In this document: positions 18,328 through 26,824 of the stretch, one piece after another | How the letters are laid out: every line of letters starts with the position of its first letter | How positions within the stretch are numbered: position 1 is the stretch's first letter | Assembly (NCBI GenBank): GCA_025928545.1 | Contig: JAICJH010000001.1 | Coordinates: forward strand, 124,001 to 188,000 | DNA: 64,000 nucleotides | Direction: 5' to 3' | Source: Bryobacteraceae bacterium | GTDB lineage: Bacteria; Acidobacteriota; Terriglobia; Bryobacterales; Bryobacteraceae | The notes under the pieces: generated by a model | What the model was told of the DNA's origin: nothing | What the model saw: the letters and a program-made list of their open reading frames with translations, nothing else | The model's database searches: none | Program-made: the position numbers and the translations under genes

Positions 18328-18444
18328 TTACGCGCGCAACCCTTGCACCCTGGTATGATGGTTGGCGCTGAGGGTTCAGCCCTGCAACTCCGTAACCCTC
18401 CAGCTGGTTATCCGTCAAATAAAACTGTTACCTCCACTAACTCT

Positions 18445-19431
18445 ATGATCAAAGTCGAAGGTCTGACCAAGCGATACGCTCGCAACTACGCGGTCAAGAA
18501 TATTTCCTTCGAAGTCGGCAAGGGCGAGATTGTAGGCTTCCTCGGCAAGAACGGCGCTGGGAAAACCACCACCATGCGCGTCCTCACCTGCTTTCTGCCC
18601 CCCACTTCGGGCAAAGTCAGCGTCGCCGGTTTCGATGTCCTGGAGCAATCGCTCGATGTCCGCAAAAACATCGGCTACCTCCCCGAAACTCCTCCCGTTT
18701 ACCCCGAAATGGAGGTCAACGAGTACCTCTCCTTCGTCGCCAAACTCAAAGGCATCTCCGGCGCCGACGTGGCCAAACGGGTCGATGAAGTCATCGAGCG
18801 CACCGCCCTCGGCAGCGTCCGCAACACCATCATCGGCAAGCTTTCCAAGGGTTACCGCCAGCGCGTCGGCATCGCTCAGGCCATCATCCACAACCCGCCG
18901 GTGCTCATTCTCGACGAGCCTACTTCCGGTCTCGATCCCGAGCAGCAGCGCGAAGCCCGCCAGCTGATCGCCAGCCTCTCCGGCGATCACACCATCATTC
19001 TCAGCACCCACATCCTGTCGGAAGTCGAACAGTCGTGCAGCAAAGTCATCATTATTAATGCGGGTGAAATTGTCGCGGTGGATTCCGTCGCCAACCTGCA
19101 TCACCGCCGCCAGGGTGGCGAAATGGTGGCCGTACAGGTCAAGGGAGCTACCGAAAATCAGGTGCGCCAGAAGCTGGAACAGGTGAGCGGCGTCGCCAAA
19201 GTCATGGCCCGCGAAGCCCCCGAAGGCCTCGTCGCCTTTGAAATCGAAAGTATGGAACAATATGCCGTTCGTCCCGATCTCGCCCGTGCCATCGTGCAGT
19301 CCGGCTGGGATCTGACCGAACTCCGCACCGTCGGCGAATCGCTCGAAGAAATCTTCCTCGATCTCACGAAATCCGAAAAGACTGCGTCCCCCGCGGCTTC
19401 GGAAGCCACCGTTATAAAGGGAGACGCCTGA
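18445..19431 (+). CDS. ABC transporter ATP-binding protein (GldA-like)
   Basis: 328 residues from ATG 18445, where the conserved MIKVEGLTKRY starts; upstream in-frame sequence is low complexity and rejected. Walker A GKNGAGKTT (34-42), Q-loop YLPETPPVYP (78-87), signature LSKGYRQR (133-140), Walker B LILDEPT (154-160), D-loop SGLDP, H-loop LSTHILSEVE. A C-terminal regulatory extension (about 215-328) is usual for this family. It energises the permease encoded next and matches GldA of Bacteroidetes gliding loci in order and type. In Acidobacteria such operons are common without proven gliding; substrate unknown. Its stop overlaps the permease start (TGATG). Confidence 0.9.
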   Translation: MIKVEGLTKRYARNYAVKNISFEVGKGEIVGFLGKNGAGKTTTMRVLTCFLPPTSGKVSVAGFDVLEQSLDVRKNIGYLPETPPVYPEMEVNEYLSFVAKLKGISGADVAKRVDEVIERTALGSVRNTIIGKLSKGYRQRVGIAQAIIHNPPVLILDEPTSGLDPEQQREARQLIASLSGDHTIILSTHILSEVEQSCSKVIIINAGEIVAVDSVANLHHRRQGGEMVAVQVKGATENQVRQKLEQVSGVAKVMAREAPEGLVAFEIESMEQYAVRPDLARAIVQSGWDLTELRTVGESLEEIFLDLTKSEKTASPAASEATVIKGDA

Positions 19432-20198
19432 TGAGAAACGTACTCACAATCTGCGGTAAAGAAGTTAGAGCCTACTTCACGTCGCCCATAGCCTACCTCT
19501 TAATGGGCATGTTCGGGCTCATCACCGGCTTCATGTTCTACAGCGCCACAGTCTACTTCATCAATGCCGGAACCCAGCAGCAAATGTCCGGCCAGACTGG
19601 CGCCATGAGCATTAACGATTACGTCATCGCTCCCCTGCTCGGCAACGCCGGAGTCATTGGTCTGTTCCTCGTTCCCCTGATATCCATGCGATTGTTCGCC
19701 GAAGAGAAACGCGCCGGCACCATCGAACTCCTGCTGACTTCCCCGCTCAGCGATTGGGAAATCATCCTCGGCAAATGGCTGGGCGCGATGACCATGTACC
19801 TTTGCGTGATCGGTATGTCGATGATCAACATCGCCCTGCTCTTCGCCTGGAGCACGCCCGACTGGCGGCCCATCCTGACCGGCTACCTCGGCCTCATCCT
19901 CCAGGGCGCGACAGTCCTCGCCATCGGAACCTTTATCTCGACAACGACTCGCAATCAGATCATCGCCGGCGGCACCACTTTCGCCGTTTGCCTGCTGCTC
20001 TGGGTGCTCTCCTGGGTCAGCAACTACAGTGACACCGCCTTCGGCAAGGCCATCGCATATTGCTCCATTCTGGTTCACTTCGAACCGTTTTCGAAAGGCA
20101 TCATCGATACCAAAGACGTGATCTTCTATCTCTCTGCCATCTTCCTGGGCCTGTTCCTGACCGCCCGGTCGCTCGAATCTTTAAGGTGGAGGGCGTAA
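19431..20198 (+). CDS. ABC-2 type permease (GldF-like)
   Basis: 255 residues with six predicted membrane segments, starting MRNVLTICGKEVRAYFTSPIAYL. The motif RLFAEEKRAGTIELLLTSPLSDWEIILGKW after the second membrane segment is typical of ABC-2 permeases of the gld/CcmB-like group. An SD (GGGAG) lies inside the end of the ATPase gene and the start overlaps its stop by one base. It forms the membrane channel with the GldA-like ATPase, and the next gene supplies the extracytoplasmic partner. Confidence 0.9.
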   Translation: MRNVLTICGKEVRAYFTSPIAYLLMGMFGLITGFMFYSATVYFINAGTQQQMSGQTGAMSINDYVIAPLLGNAGVIGLFLVPLISMRLFAEEKRAGTIELLLTSPLSDWEIILGKWLGAMTMYLCVIGMSMINIALLFAWSTPDWRPILTGYLGLILQGATVLAIGTFISTTTRNQIIAGGTTFAVCLLLWVLSWVSNYSDTAFGKAIAYCSILVHFEPFSKGIIDTKDVIFYLSAIFLGLFLTARSLESLRWRA

Positions 20199-20200
20199 CC

Positions 20201-21565
20201 ATGGCCGAAACATCCTGGATGAAAACTCGTCAGACCAAATACGGCGCCTACGCAGCCGTCTACATCCTGATTATTCTGGCCGTGCTCGTTGTCGGTAACT
20301 GGCTCGCCAGCAGCCACAACAAATCGGTCGATGTCACCTCCAACAAGCAATACACGCTTTCGGATCAGACAAAAAAGGTAGTCGGCAATCTCAAGTCCGA
20401 CATCAACATCTATTACTTCGATCAGTCCGCCGGTTACGACCGCGCCCGCGACATTCTGGATCGCTACGCCAATATTTCTTCGAAGGTGAAGATCACCTAC
20501 GTCGATCCCGATAAGAAGCCCGATATCGCCCGCGTCGAAGGCGCGCGCGCCATGGGCGACGTGATTGTCGATAACGGCGTGAAGAAGGAAACCGCCAAGT
20601 CCCTCACCGAAGAAGAGCTCACCGGAGCCATCATCCGCACCATCAAAACCGGCACTCGCATGGCTTGTTTCGTGCAGGGTTCAGGCGAGCACAAGATCGA
20701 CGACACCGGCCGTGACGGCTACTCGACAGTCAAGACCGCGCTCGAAAGGAACAACTACAAAACCCAGTCGATCTCGCTTCTTGAAAAGCCCGATGTTCCC
20801 TCGGACTGCACCATCGTGGTTGTCGGCGGCCCCAAGCGCGATTACCTCCAGCCCGCCATTGATGCTCTGAAGAAGTTCGTCACCAATGGTGGCCGCCTCA
20901 TTATCAATCTCGATCCCGCTCTGAATCTGCCTCCACCCGATGGCAAACTCGGAGACACCCCCGGCCTCGTCGCCATGGCTGCCGACTGGGGCGTCACCTA
21001 TAAGGGCGACGTCGTGCTCGATATGAGTTCCGCCAGCCAGATGTTTGGCCAGCTGTCTCCGGTCGTCGGCACCTACGGCACTCATCCCATCGTCCGCGTC
21101 ATGCAGGACAACGCCTCGGTGATGCCGCTGTCGCGCAGCATGGAAGCCAAGTCGCCCGCCGAGACGCTCTTCTCGTCTACTGCGGACAGCTACTCGCTGA
21201 CCGATCCAAAGCTCCCCATCCATCAGGCCGATATTGAAAAGGGCGCCAAGGGCCCGTTCGTTCTCGGAGCCGCCGCCACCATCGGCACCGGCGATAAGGC
21301 CGGCCGTGTCGTCATGGTCGGCAGTTCCGACTGGATGTCGAATTTCATTCTCAGCGCCCCCATCGCCAACCGCGATCTCGCGCTCAACATGATGAACTGG
21401 CTGACCTCCGATGAGGATCTGATCTCGATTCGCCCCAAAGAAGCCTCCGACCGCCGCCTGCACATTACCGGCACCGGCATCCGCATGCTGTTCTTCGTAA
21501 GCGTCATCGGGATTCCGCTGTTCGTGATCCTCTCCGGAGTTTCCGTTTGGTGGAAACGAAGGTAA
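20201..21565 (+). CDS. GldG-like ABC auxiliary protein (ABC_transp_aux domain)
   Basis: 454 residues. ATG 20201 is chosen because GGTGGAGGG lies just upstream and it begins two bases after the permease stop. An N-terminal membrane anchor (about 18-37) is followed by a large extracytoplasmic region with the VDVTSNKQYTLSDQT opening of GldG-type proteins, an internal ITYVDPDKKPD and a ThuA-like VVVGGPKRDYL section. A second membrane segment sits at 430-450, then WWKRR. The order ATPase-permease-GldG-DUF4340 is conserved in many phyla; it may export or sense a cell-envelope ligand. The longer frame from 20060 is an overlap artefact. Confidence 0.87.
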   Translation: MAETSWMKTRQTKYGAYAAVYILIILAVLVVGNWLASSHNKSVDVTSNKQYTLSDQTKKVVGNLKSDINIYYFDQSAGYDRARDILDRYANISSKVKITYVDPDKKPDIARVEGARAMGDVIVDNGVKKETAKSLTEEELTGAIIRTIKTGTRMACFVQGSGEHKIDDTGRDGYSTVKTALERNNYKTQSISLLEKPDVPSDCTIVVVGGPKRDYLQPAIDALKKFVTNGGRLIINLDPALNLPPPDGKLGDTPGLVAMAADWGVTYKGDVVLDMSSASQMFGQLSPVVGTYGTHPIVRVMQDNASVMPLSRSMEAKSPAETLFSSTADSYSLTDPKLPIHQADIEKGAKGPFVLGAAATIGTGDKAGRVVMVGSSDWMSNFILSAPIANRDLALNMMNWLTSDEDLISIRPKEASDRRLHITGTGIRMLFFVSVIGIPLFVILSGVSVWWKRR

Positions 21566-21580
21566 ATCGCTGAACCAACC

Positions 21581-22891
21581 ATGCTGAAACCACACGGTCT
21601 CATCACTGCCGCCGGCGTGCTCGCCATCCTGGGCGGCTATGCCTGGTGGGCCAATCGCCACCCGGTCTCCGATACCAACACCACAACTCCGCCCGCGCCA
21701 AAAATCCTGGCCCTGACGGCGGATCAGATTACCAACATCAAAATTGCAAAGACCGACGAAGACCCGGTCGTCCTGAACAAGACTGGCGATAAGTGGGTCA
21801 TCGCAGCCGCCAAGCCCCTGGCGGCCGACAACGACGCTGTCAGCACTCTGACCGGAGCCTTGTCGCCTCTGACTTCGGACCGCCTCATAGATGAGCATCC
21901 GCAAGGCCTGACCGCCTTCGGTCTCGATAAGCCGACCGCGGAACTCGACGTCACCACTAAGGGCGGCAAAACCCAAAAGCTCCTCTTCGGCTCCGACACG
22001 CCCTCCGGCAGCGACACTTACGTCAAGCTGGATTCAGACCCGAAGGTCTACAGCATCGCCTCCGGAACGAAATCGAACTTCATCAAAGCCGTCAACGATC
22101 TTCGCGATAAGCGTCTCCTCACCCTGAACTCGGATAAGATCACCTCCGTCACCCTGAACGCCAAAGGCGCGCAGATCGAATTCAACAAGAACTCCGGTGG
22201 CGACTGGCAGATCACCAAACCGAAACCGATCCGCGCCGATGGCTCCGCGGTCGACGATCTCGTCGGCAAACTCAAAGACGCGAAGATGGATCTCACCACC
22301 ATCCCGACCCCCGCCGAATTCTCAGCCGCCCCCAAGGTCGGCTCGGCGACGTTCGTGGACGACAAGGGTCCCCAGTCGATCGAAGTCCATAAAGCAAAAG
22401 ACAGCACCATCTACGCGAAATCCTCGGCAGTCGATGGCATCTACAAGGTTGCCGCCGACGTCGGCACAGCCGTCGATAAGAGTGTCGAGGATTTCCGTAA
22501 CAAGAAGCTCTTCGACTTCGGCTTCACCGATCCTTCGAAAGTAGATCTCGGCGGCAAGCTTTACGAGAAGACCGGCGACAAGTGGTTCAACGGATCCGCT
22601 CAGATCGACTCCGCGAGTATCCAGGCAGTCGTAGACAAACTTCGCGATCTGTCGGCCACGAAGTTCTCGGATAAGATTGCCGGCTCCCCCGCCCTCGCCA
22701 TTGCAGTCACCTGGGGCGAGAAGAGCAAGGTCGATAAAGTCACCATCAATAAGAATGGCGCCGACTACATCGGCGTGCGCGATGGCGATGCCACCGCCTA
22801 CGGCCTCGATGCGAAGGCGTTCGACGATCTGCAACAGACCATCGGCGCGATCAAGCCGGCTCAGACCCCGAAGGCTGATACTAAGAAGTAG
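21581..22891 (+). CDS. DUF4340 domain protein of the gld-like ABC operon
   Basis: 436 residues with an N-terminal membrane anchor (about 6-24), then DUF4340 repeats. Landmarks are the recurring LTADQITNIKI and LNSDKITSVTL strands, FGLDKPTAELDVTT and LLFGSDTPSGSDTYVKLDSDPKVY. DUF4340 proteins typically close GldA/F/G-like operons and sit at the outer face of the membrane, function unknown. It follows the GldG-like gene by 15 bases. Very Lys/Asp-rich, with a low-complexity C-terminus (PAQTPKADTKK). Confidence 0.87.
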   Translation: MLKPHGLITAAGVLAILGGYAWWANRHPVSDTNTTTPPAPKILALTADQITNIKIAKTDEDPVVLNKTGDKWVIAAAKPLAADNDAVSTLTGALSPLTSDRLIDEHPQGLTAFGLDKPTAELDVTTKGGKTQKLLFGSDTPSGSDTYVKLDSDPKVYSIASGTKSNFIKAVNDLRDKRLLTLNSDKITSVTLNAKGAQIEFNKNSGGDWQITKPKPIRADGSAVDDLVGKLKDAKMDLTTIPTPAEFSAAPKVGSATFVDDKGPQSIEVHKAKDSTIYAKSSAVDGIYKVAADVGTAVDKSVEDFRNKKLFDFGFTDPSKVDLGGKLYEKTGDKWFNGSAQIDSASIQAVVDKLRDLSATKFSDKIAGSPALAIAVTWGEKSKVDKVTINKNGADYIGVRDGDATAYGLDAKAFDDLQQTIGAIKPAQTPKADTKK

Positions 22892-22950
22892 ATGCCGCGA
22901 GCCTCCGCCAACGATGTCCTGCCGGCCCCGTGCCGTCGGGAGGGCCTCCT

Positions 22951-24249
22951 GTGAACGGCCTCCTGACAGACCTCTACGAACTCACCATGGCCGCGGGCTA
23001 TTTCGCCGCCGGCAAGCACGAAGAAACCGCGACCTTCGAACTGACCATTCGCCGCCTCCCGCGTAACCGCGACTTCGTCATCGCCGCCGGTCTCCATCGG
23101 GCCATCGACTACCTGATCAACCTGAAGTTCACGGCCAACGAGATCGCCTACCTGCGCGGCCTCCCCAGCTTCCGCAACGCCTCCCCCGCATTCTGGGATT
23201 ACCTCGCAGCCTTCCAGTTCACCGGCGACGTCTTCGCTGTCCCGGAAGGCACCGTCCTCTACGAAGGCCAGCCCGTCATGAACGTGCGGGCTCCGCTGAT
23301 GAAGGGTCAGATTCCGGAGACGTACCTGCTCGCCGCCATCGGTTACGAAACTCTGGTGGCCACCAAAGCCGCCCGCATCGTGCACGCCGCCGAAGGCCGC
23401 GAAATCATCGAATTCGGAACCCGCCGCGCCCACACTCCGGAAGCGGGCGTCATCGGAGCGCGTGCCGCATACATCGGCGGTTGCGCCGGCACCAGCAACA
23501 CACTCGCGGGCTATCGCTACGCAATCCCGGTACTCGGCACCGCGGCCCATTCGTGGGTGATGTCGTTCGCCTCCGAATCCGAAGCTTTTGAGCGCCTCCA
23601 GCGCCTGCTCGGCGAGCGGACCGTGCATCTCATCGACACCTACGACACTCTCGAGGGCGCCCGCACCGCGGCGAAACTCGGACGCCCGTTGTGGGGTGTG
23701 CGGATCGACAGCGGCGATCTCGTGCAGCTCTCGCGTGAGGTTCGCGCCATTCTCGACGCCGCCAACCTGAACGACGCGAAGATCATGGCAAGTGGCGACC
23801 TCGACGAAGTGAAGATCGAGGCCATCGTGAAAGCCGGGGCTCCCATCGATGCCTTCGGAGTCGGCACCGAACTCACCACTTCCGCCGATGCGCCTTCCAT
23901 CGGGGCCGTTTATAAAGTAGTCGCCATCGGCAATCCAGGCAACGTGCGCTATCCCATCAAGTCGAGCCCGGAGAAGCATACGTTCCCCGGCGCCAAGCAG
24001 ATCTTCCGCTTCCCTGATCGTGATGTTCTGGGTCTCGCAACCGAGTGCTTCACTGGTTCGGAAGCTTTGCTGCGGCCAGTCATCCTCTCGGGCAAAGTCG
24101 TTGGCGCCTTACCCGATGCCGCCGAGGTCCGCGAGCGCGCCACCCAATCGCTCAACCCGTGGCCGAGCCCGAATCGCCGCACCGAGATGTCGGAACGTCT
24201 CCAGGCCCTCACAACGCAGGTTCGCGGCGAACTCGAGGTCTCCGCGTGA
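22951..24249 (+). CDS. pncB: Nicotinate phosphoribosyltransferase
   Basis: 432 residues from GTG 22951, chosen for the SD GGGAGG seven bases upstream; a GTG at 22930 has none. The product joins nicotinate with PRPP to give nicotinate mononucleotide, in the NAD salvage (Preiss-Handler) route. Motifs: TDLYELTMAAGYF at the start, RRAHTPEAG, GTAAHSWVM with the phospho-accepting H, LIDTYDTLEGA, VRIDSGDL, ASGDLDE, FGVGTELTTS. The length fits the shorter bacterial NAPRTases. The stop overlaps the GTG of the next gene (GTGA); together they form a two-step nicotinamide salvage unit. Confidence 0.92.
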   Translation: MNGLLTDLYELTMAAGYFAAGKHEETATFELTIRRLPRNRDFVIAAGLHRAIDYLINLKFTANEIAYLRGLPSFRNASPAFWDYLAAFQFTGDVFAVPEGTVLYEGQPVMNVRAPLMKGQIPETYLLAAIGYETLVATKAARIVHAAEGREIIEFGTRRAHTPEAGVIGARAAYIGGCAGTSNTLAGYRYAIPVLGTAAHSWVMSFASESEAFERLQRLLGERTVHLIDTYDTLEGARTAAKLGRPLWGVRIDSGDLVQLSREVRAILDAANLNDAKIMASGDLDEVKIEAIVKAGAPIDAFGVGTELTTSADAPSIGAVYKVVAIGNPGNVRYPIKSSPEKHTFPGAKQIFRFPDRDVLGLATECFTGSEALLRPVILSGKVVGALPDAAEVRERATQSLNPWPSPNRRTEMSERLQALTTQVRGELEVSA

Positions 24250-24830
24250 GAACCTTTTTCGATATCGATACGCAGCTCGATTTCATGGTGCCTGGCGGAG
24301 CGCTTTATGGACCGGGAGCCGAGCGTCTCATCCCCGCCATCGCCGCGCTGAACCGCTACGCGGGCGAGAACAAGATCCCGCTGATTTCAACCACAGACGC
24401 GCACCCGGAGAATGCGGAAGAATTTCGCGTCTGGCCGCCACACTGTGTCGCAGGCACTTTCGGCCAGCGGAAGCCCGCTGCCACGCTTCTGGCAAATCAC
24501 GCAGTCGTGCCATATGACACGGCGTTCGATCTCGACACGCTCGATGCCGCTGCGAGCCAAATCATCGTTGAGAAGAACGATCTCGACATGTTCACCAATC
24601 CGCACTCTCTGGCCTTGCTGAACAAACTGAACATCACCGAGTGTATTGTCTACGGAATCTTCATCGATTACTGCGTGAAGTGCGCGATCATGGGCCTGCT
24701 CCGCTCCGGCAGACAGGTTTCGCTCGTCACCGATGCCTCTGCCAGCATTTCGGCCGAAGCCGGTGATTTGGTCACCCGCGATTTCATTGCAGCCGGTGGG
24801 CGTCCGATTGCTAGCAGGGATGTCATATGA
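24246..24830 (+). CDS. pncA: Nicotinamidase (isochorismatase-family cysteine hydrolase)
   Basis: 194 residues from GTG 24246, coupled to pncB by GTGA. Nicotinamidases deaminate nicotinamide to nicotinate, the substrate of the upstream gene product. The catalytic triad is visible as D8 (FDIDTQLDF), K110 (VEKNDLDMF) and C143 (IDYCVKC). The metal-site pattern D51-x-H53 (DAHP) with H66 (WPPHCVAGTFG) is diagnostic for nicotinamidase against other isochorismatase-like hydrolases. Its stop overlaps the start of the secreted protein gene as ATGA. Confidence 0.9.
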   Translation: MRTFFDIDTQLDFMVPGGALYGPGAERLIPAIAALNRYAGENKIPLISTTDAHPENAEEFRVWPPHCVAGTFGQRKPAATLLANHAVVPYDTAFDLDTLDAAASQIIVEKNDLDMFTNPHSLALLNKLNITECIVYGIFIDYCVKCAIMGLLRSGRQVSLVTDASASISAEAGDLVTRDFIAAGGRPIASRDVI

Positions 24831-26785
24831 TCCGTTTTCTTCTTCTGGCCGCCATGCTGGCAGCCACGCTGTCGGCCGATGCCCCTGTCTGGGACAACAC
24901 CGGCAATGGCCAGCTCAAGGGCGATTACAACTTCCGCCAGGTGCTATATGTTTCAGACGGTTCCGGCACCATCAGTCAACAAATCGCTTACTTCGGAACC
25001 ATCACGTTTAGCGGTACCGGCGCCTATACTCTTTCGGGATCCAACACGCAGGTGAACACGGGAAGCCCTGTGTCAATCCAACCCACCGGCACTTATTCCG
25101 TCGCAACCAGCGGTTTTGGATTTCTTTCCAATCCGCTCCTGCCCGGAGCCTCTGTATATTTCCTGGTCGCCAAAGGGGTTTTGGTTGGCAGCTCCACCGA
25201 AACCACCGGCGCGCGTGGAGCCTACGATAACGATCTGTTTATCGCTGCTCCGGCCACTCCCGCGTTCACGAACGCGAGCTTCACGGGTGCGTACACCTGG
25301 GCTGGTTTTCTTCCCGGCCTTGCTCCTGCGACAACCGCCGACATATCGGTTCAGCTCAGTTCCGATGGAGCCGGAAAACTGACCACCGTGAATTCATCCG
25401 GATACCGTGGCGCATCCCCAACCGCCCTCTCGCAGTCATTCACAGATGTGCCGTATTCCTTCTCGGGCGGCACAGGAGTCATTACGTTCCCCGTTTCCCT
25501 GCTGCCGCTGAAGTTCTACTCCGGCCCCGAAAACATTTACGTATCTCCCGATTCCAACTTCATCTTCGGCGGCTCGCCCACTGGCTATGACATGTTCGTC
25601 GGGGTTCGAACCTCGGGCACTGCCAGCGTAGCATCGGGTCTCTATTACGAAGTCGGCCTCGATGAGGACAACTCGCAGCTCCTCACCGACGAGTTCGGAA
25701 GCCTCGATACTTATTACGGCGTGTTCAACGCGTTCAGCGGCAATATTCTCGGACACGAGCGGCTGCTCTATGCCGGCTCCTCCGCGGAAGGAACGGCCTA
25801 TAACTCGACTTATCCGTCGGCATCCTACACAGGGCCGGCCAACGTCGGTCAACTGGATCCCTCGGCGACCGTCCGCTATGTGACGGGTGCGGGCAGCATC
25901 CGAATCGGCTTTGGCATTGGTCCCTGGCTTGGGATTGAAGTGGCACTTCCCGCATCTCCTGCCACAGCGCCGGGCGGCGCACCCTTTCTCGATGCCACCG
26001 GTATCGTGAACACAGCCAGTTCCGCCCCCTTCACCGCAGGCATCTCGCCCGGCGAGTTTATTACCATCTACAATGGCGTCGGCCTCGCCGGAGCCTCGCA
26101 GGATTGCTGGACCGCCGGGCCTCCTTATCCCAAATCGCTCGATGGAGTTCAGGTTCTGATCGATGGCATTCAGGCGCCGATTTATTGCGTCGGCCCGCAG
26201 ATCACCGTCATTGTCCCTTTCGCGGTGAAAGATTTTCCCATCGCATCGATTCAGGTGATCAATAACAACGCTCTCTCCAACGTCGCGACTACCTACGTCT
26301 ACAAAACAAATCCCGGAGTCTTCACCGTGCCGGCCGGTGGTCTTGGTTTTGCGGCAGCTCAGCGCGGGCCGAATCTTTCCCTGATCACACCGGATAATCC
26401 GGCCCGGCCTGGCGAAACCATCGTTGTCTATCTTTCCGGTCTCGGCAATGTCTTTCCCGTGAACGGCCAGCCGCCCGTGGATGGCGGCGCAGCCGGTCCC
26501 AACGGGGATACGGTCATCAGTAACATCCAGGTGGATGTCTCCGGCATAGGTTCAACCTCAATCCCCTACGCCGGTCTCACCCCAGGCACTGCCGGTTTAT
26601 ATCAGATCAATTTTCAGGTGCCGCCGAACGCGCCGGTCGGCAGCGATCCCCTTGCCATCGTCGGACCGAACTCCTTTTCGTCACAGGCATTGTTACCGGT
26701 GGGCAACGGACCCGGAGCGGATCCAGCCGTACCTGCGATGCAGGATACACATTTACCGCGTCTGCGAGGAACGATTCCCCGTTGA
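24827..26785 (+). CDS. Secreted protein with C-terminal TIGR03437-type module (paralog A)
   Basis: 652 residues with a signal peptide (about 1-17). The N-terminal region (18-385) is all-beta with repeated short units such as FTGAYTWAGFLPG, LSSDGAGKLTTVNSSGYRG and IYVSPDSNFIFGGSPTGYDMFVG; function unknown. From about 388 (GIVNTASSAPFTAGISPGEF) to 622 lies the two-part module typical of Solibacter-type secreted proteins, ending with ...YAGLTPGTAGLYQINFQVP. The next gene encodes a close paralog. ATGA coupling to the cytoplasmic nicotinamidase is probably a by-product of compact gene packing. Export and wall association are inferred. Confidence 0.87.
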   Translation: MIRFLLLAAMLAATLSADAPVWDNTGNGQLKGDYNFRQVLYVSDGSGTISQQIAYFGTITFSGTGAYTLSGSNTQVNTGSPVSIQPTGTYSVATSGFGFLSNPLLPGASVYFLVAKGVLVGSSTETTGARGAYDNDLFIAAPATPAFTNASFTGAYTWAGFLPGLAPATTADISVQLSSDGAGKLTTVNSSGYRGASPTALSQSFTDVPYSFSGGTGVITFPVSLLPLKFYSGPENIYVSPDSNFIFGGSPTGYDMFVGVRTSGTASVASGLYYEVGLDEDNSQLLTDEFGSLDTYYGVFNAFSGNILGHERLLYAGSSAEGTAYNSTYPSASYTGPANVGQLDPSATVRYVTGAGSIRIGFGIGPWLGIEVALPASPATAPGGAPFLDATGIVNTASSAPFTAGISPGEFITIYNGVGLAGASQDCWTAGPPYPKSLDGVQVLIDGIQAPIYCVGPQITVIVPFAVKDFPIASIQVINNNALSNVATTYVYKTNPGVFTVPAGGLGFAAAQRGPNLSLITPDNPARPGETIVVYLSGLGNVFPVNGQPPVDGGAAGPNGDTVISNIQVDVSGIGSTSIPYAGLTPGTAGLYQINFQVPPNAPVGSDPLAIVGPNSFSSQALLPVGNGPGADPAVPAMQDTHLPRLRGTIPR

Positions 26786-26824
26786 AACGCAATACTCGTA
26801 GGCTTCGTCACCTATCCTGAACTT

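Larger units (their letters stand above)
17411..18444. other. Long non-coding region with strongly C+A-biased stretch
   Basis: About 1 kb between the island and the ABC operon. From about 18000 to 18345 the plus strand is very rich in C and A and poor in G and T. Translation through it gives Pro/Thr/Lys/Asn low-complexity sequence, so the long frame open into the ABC gene is not a real extension. It also holds the hairpin at 17531-17549, a doubtful small ORF, a G-quadruplex motif and a possible -10 box (TATGAT, 18354-18359). Confidence 0.6.

Noticed and set aside
17785-18444. N-terminal extension of the ABC ATPase by 220 residues
   Set aside because: The extension is Pro/Thr-rich translation of the C+A-biased non-coding stretch; ABC similarity starts exactly at ATG 18445.
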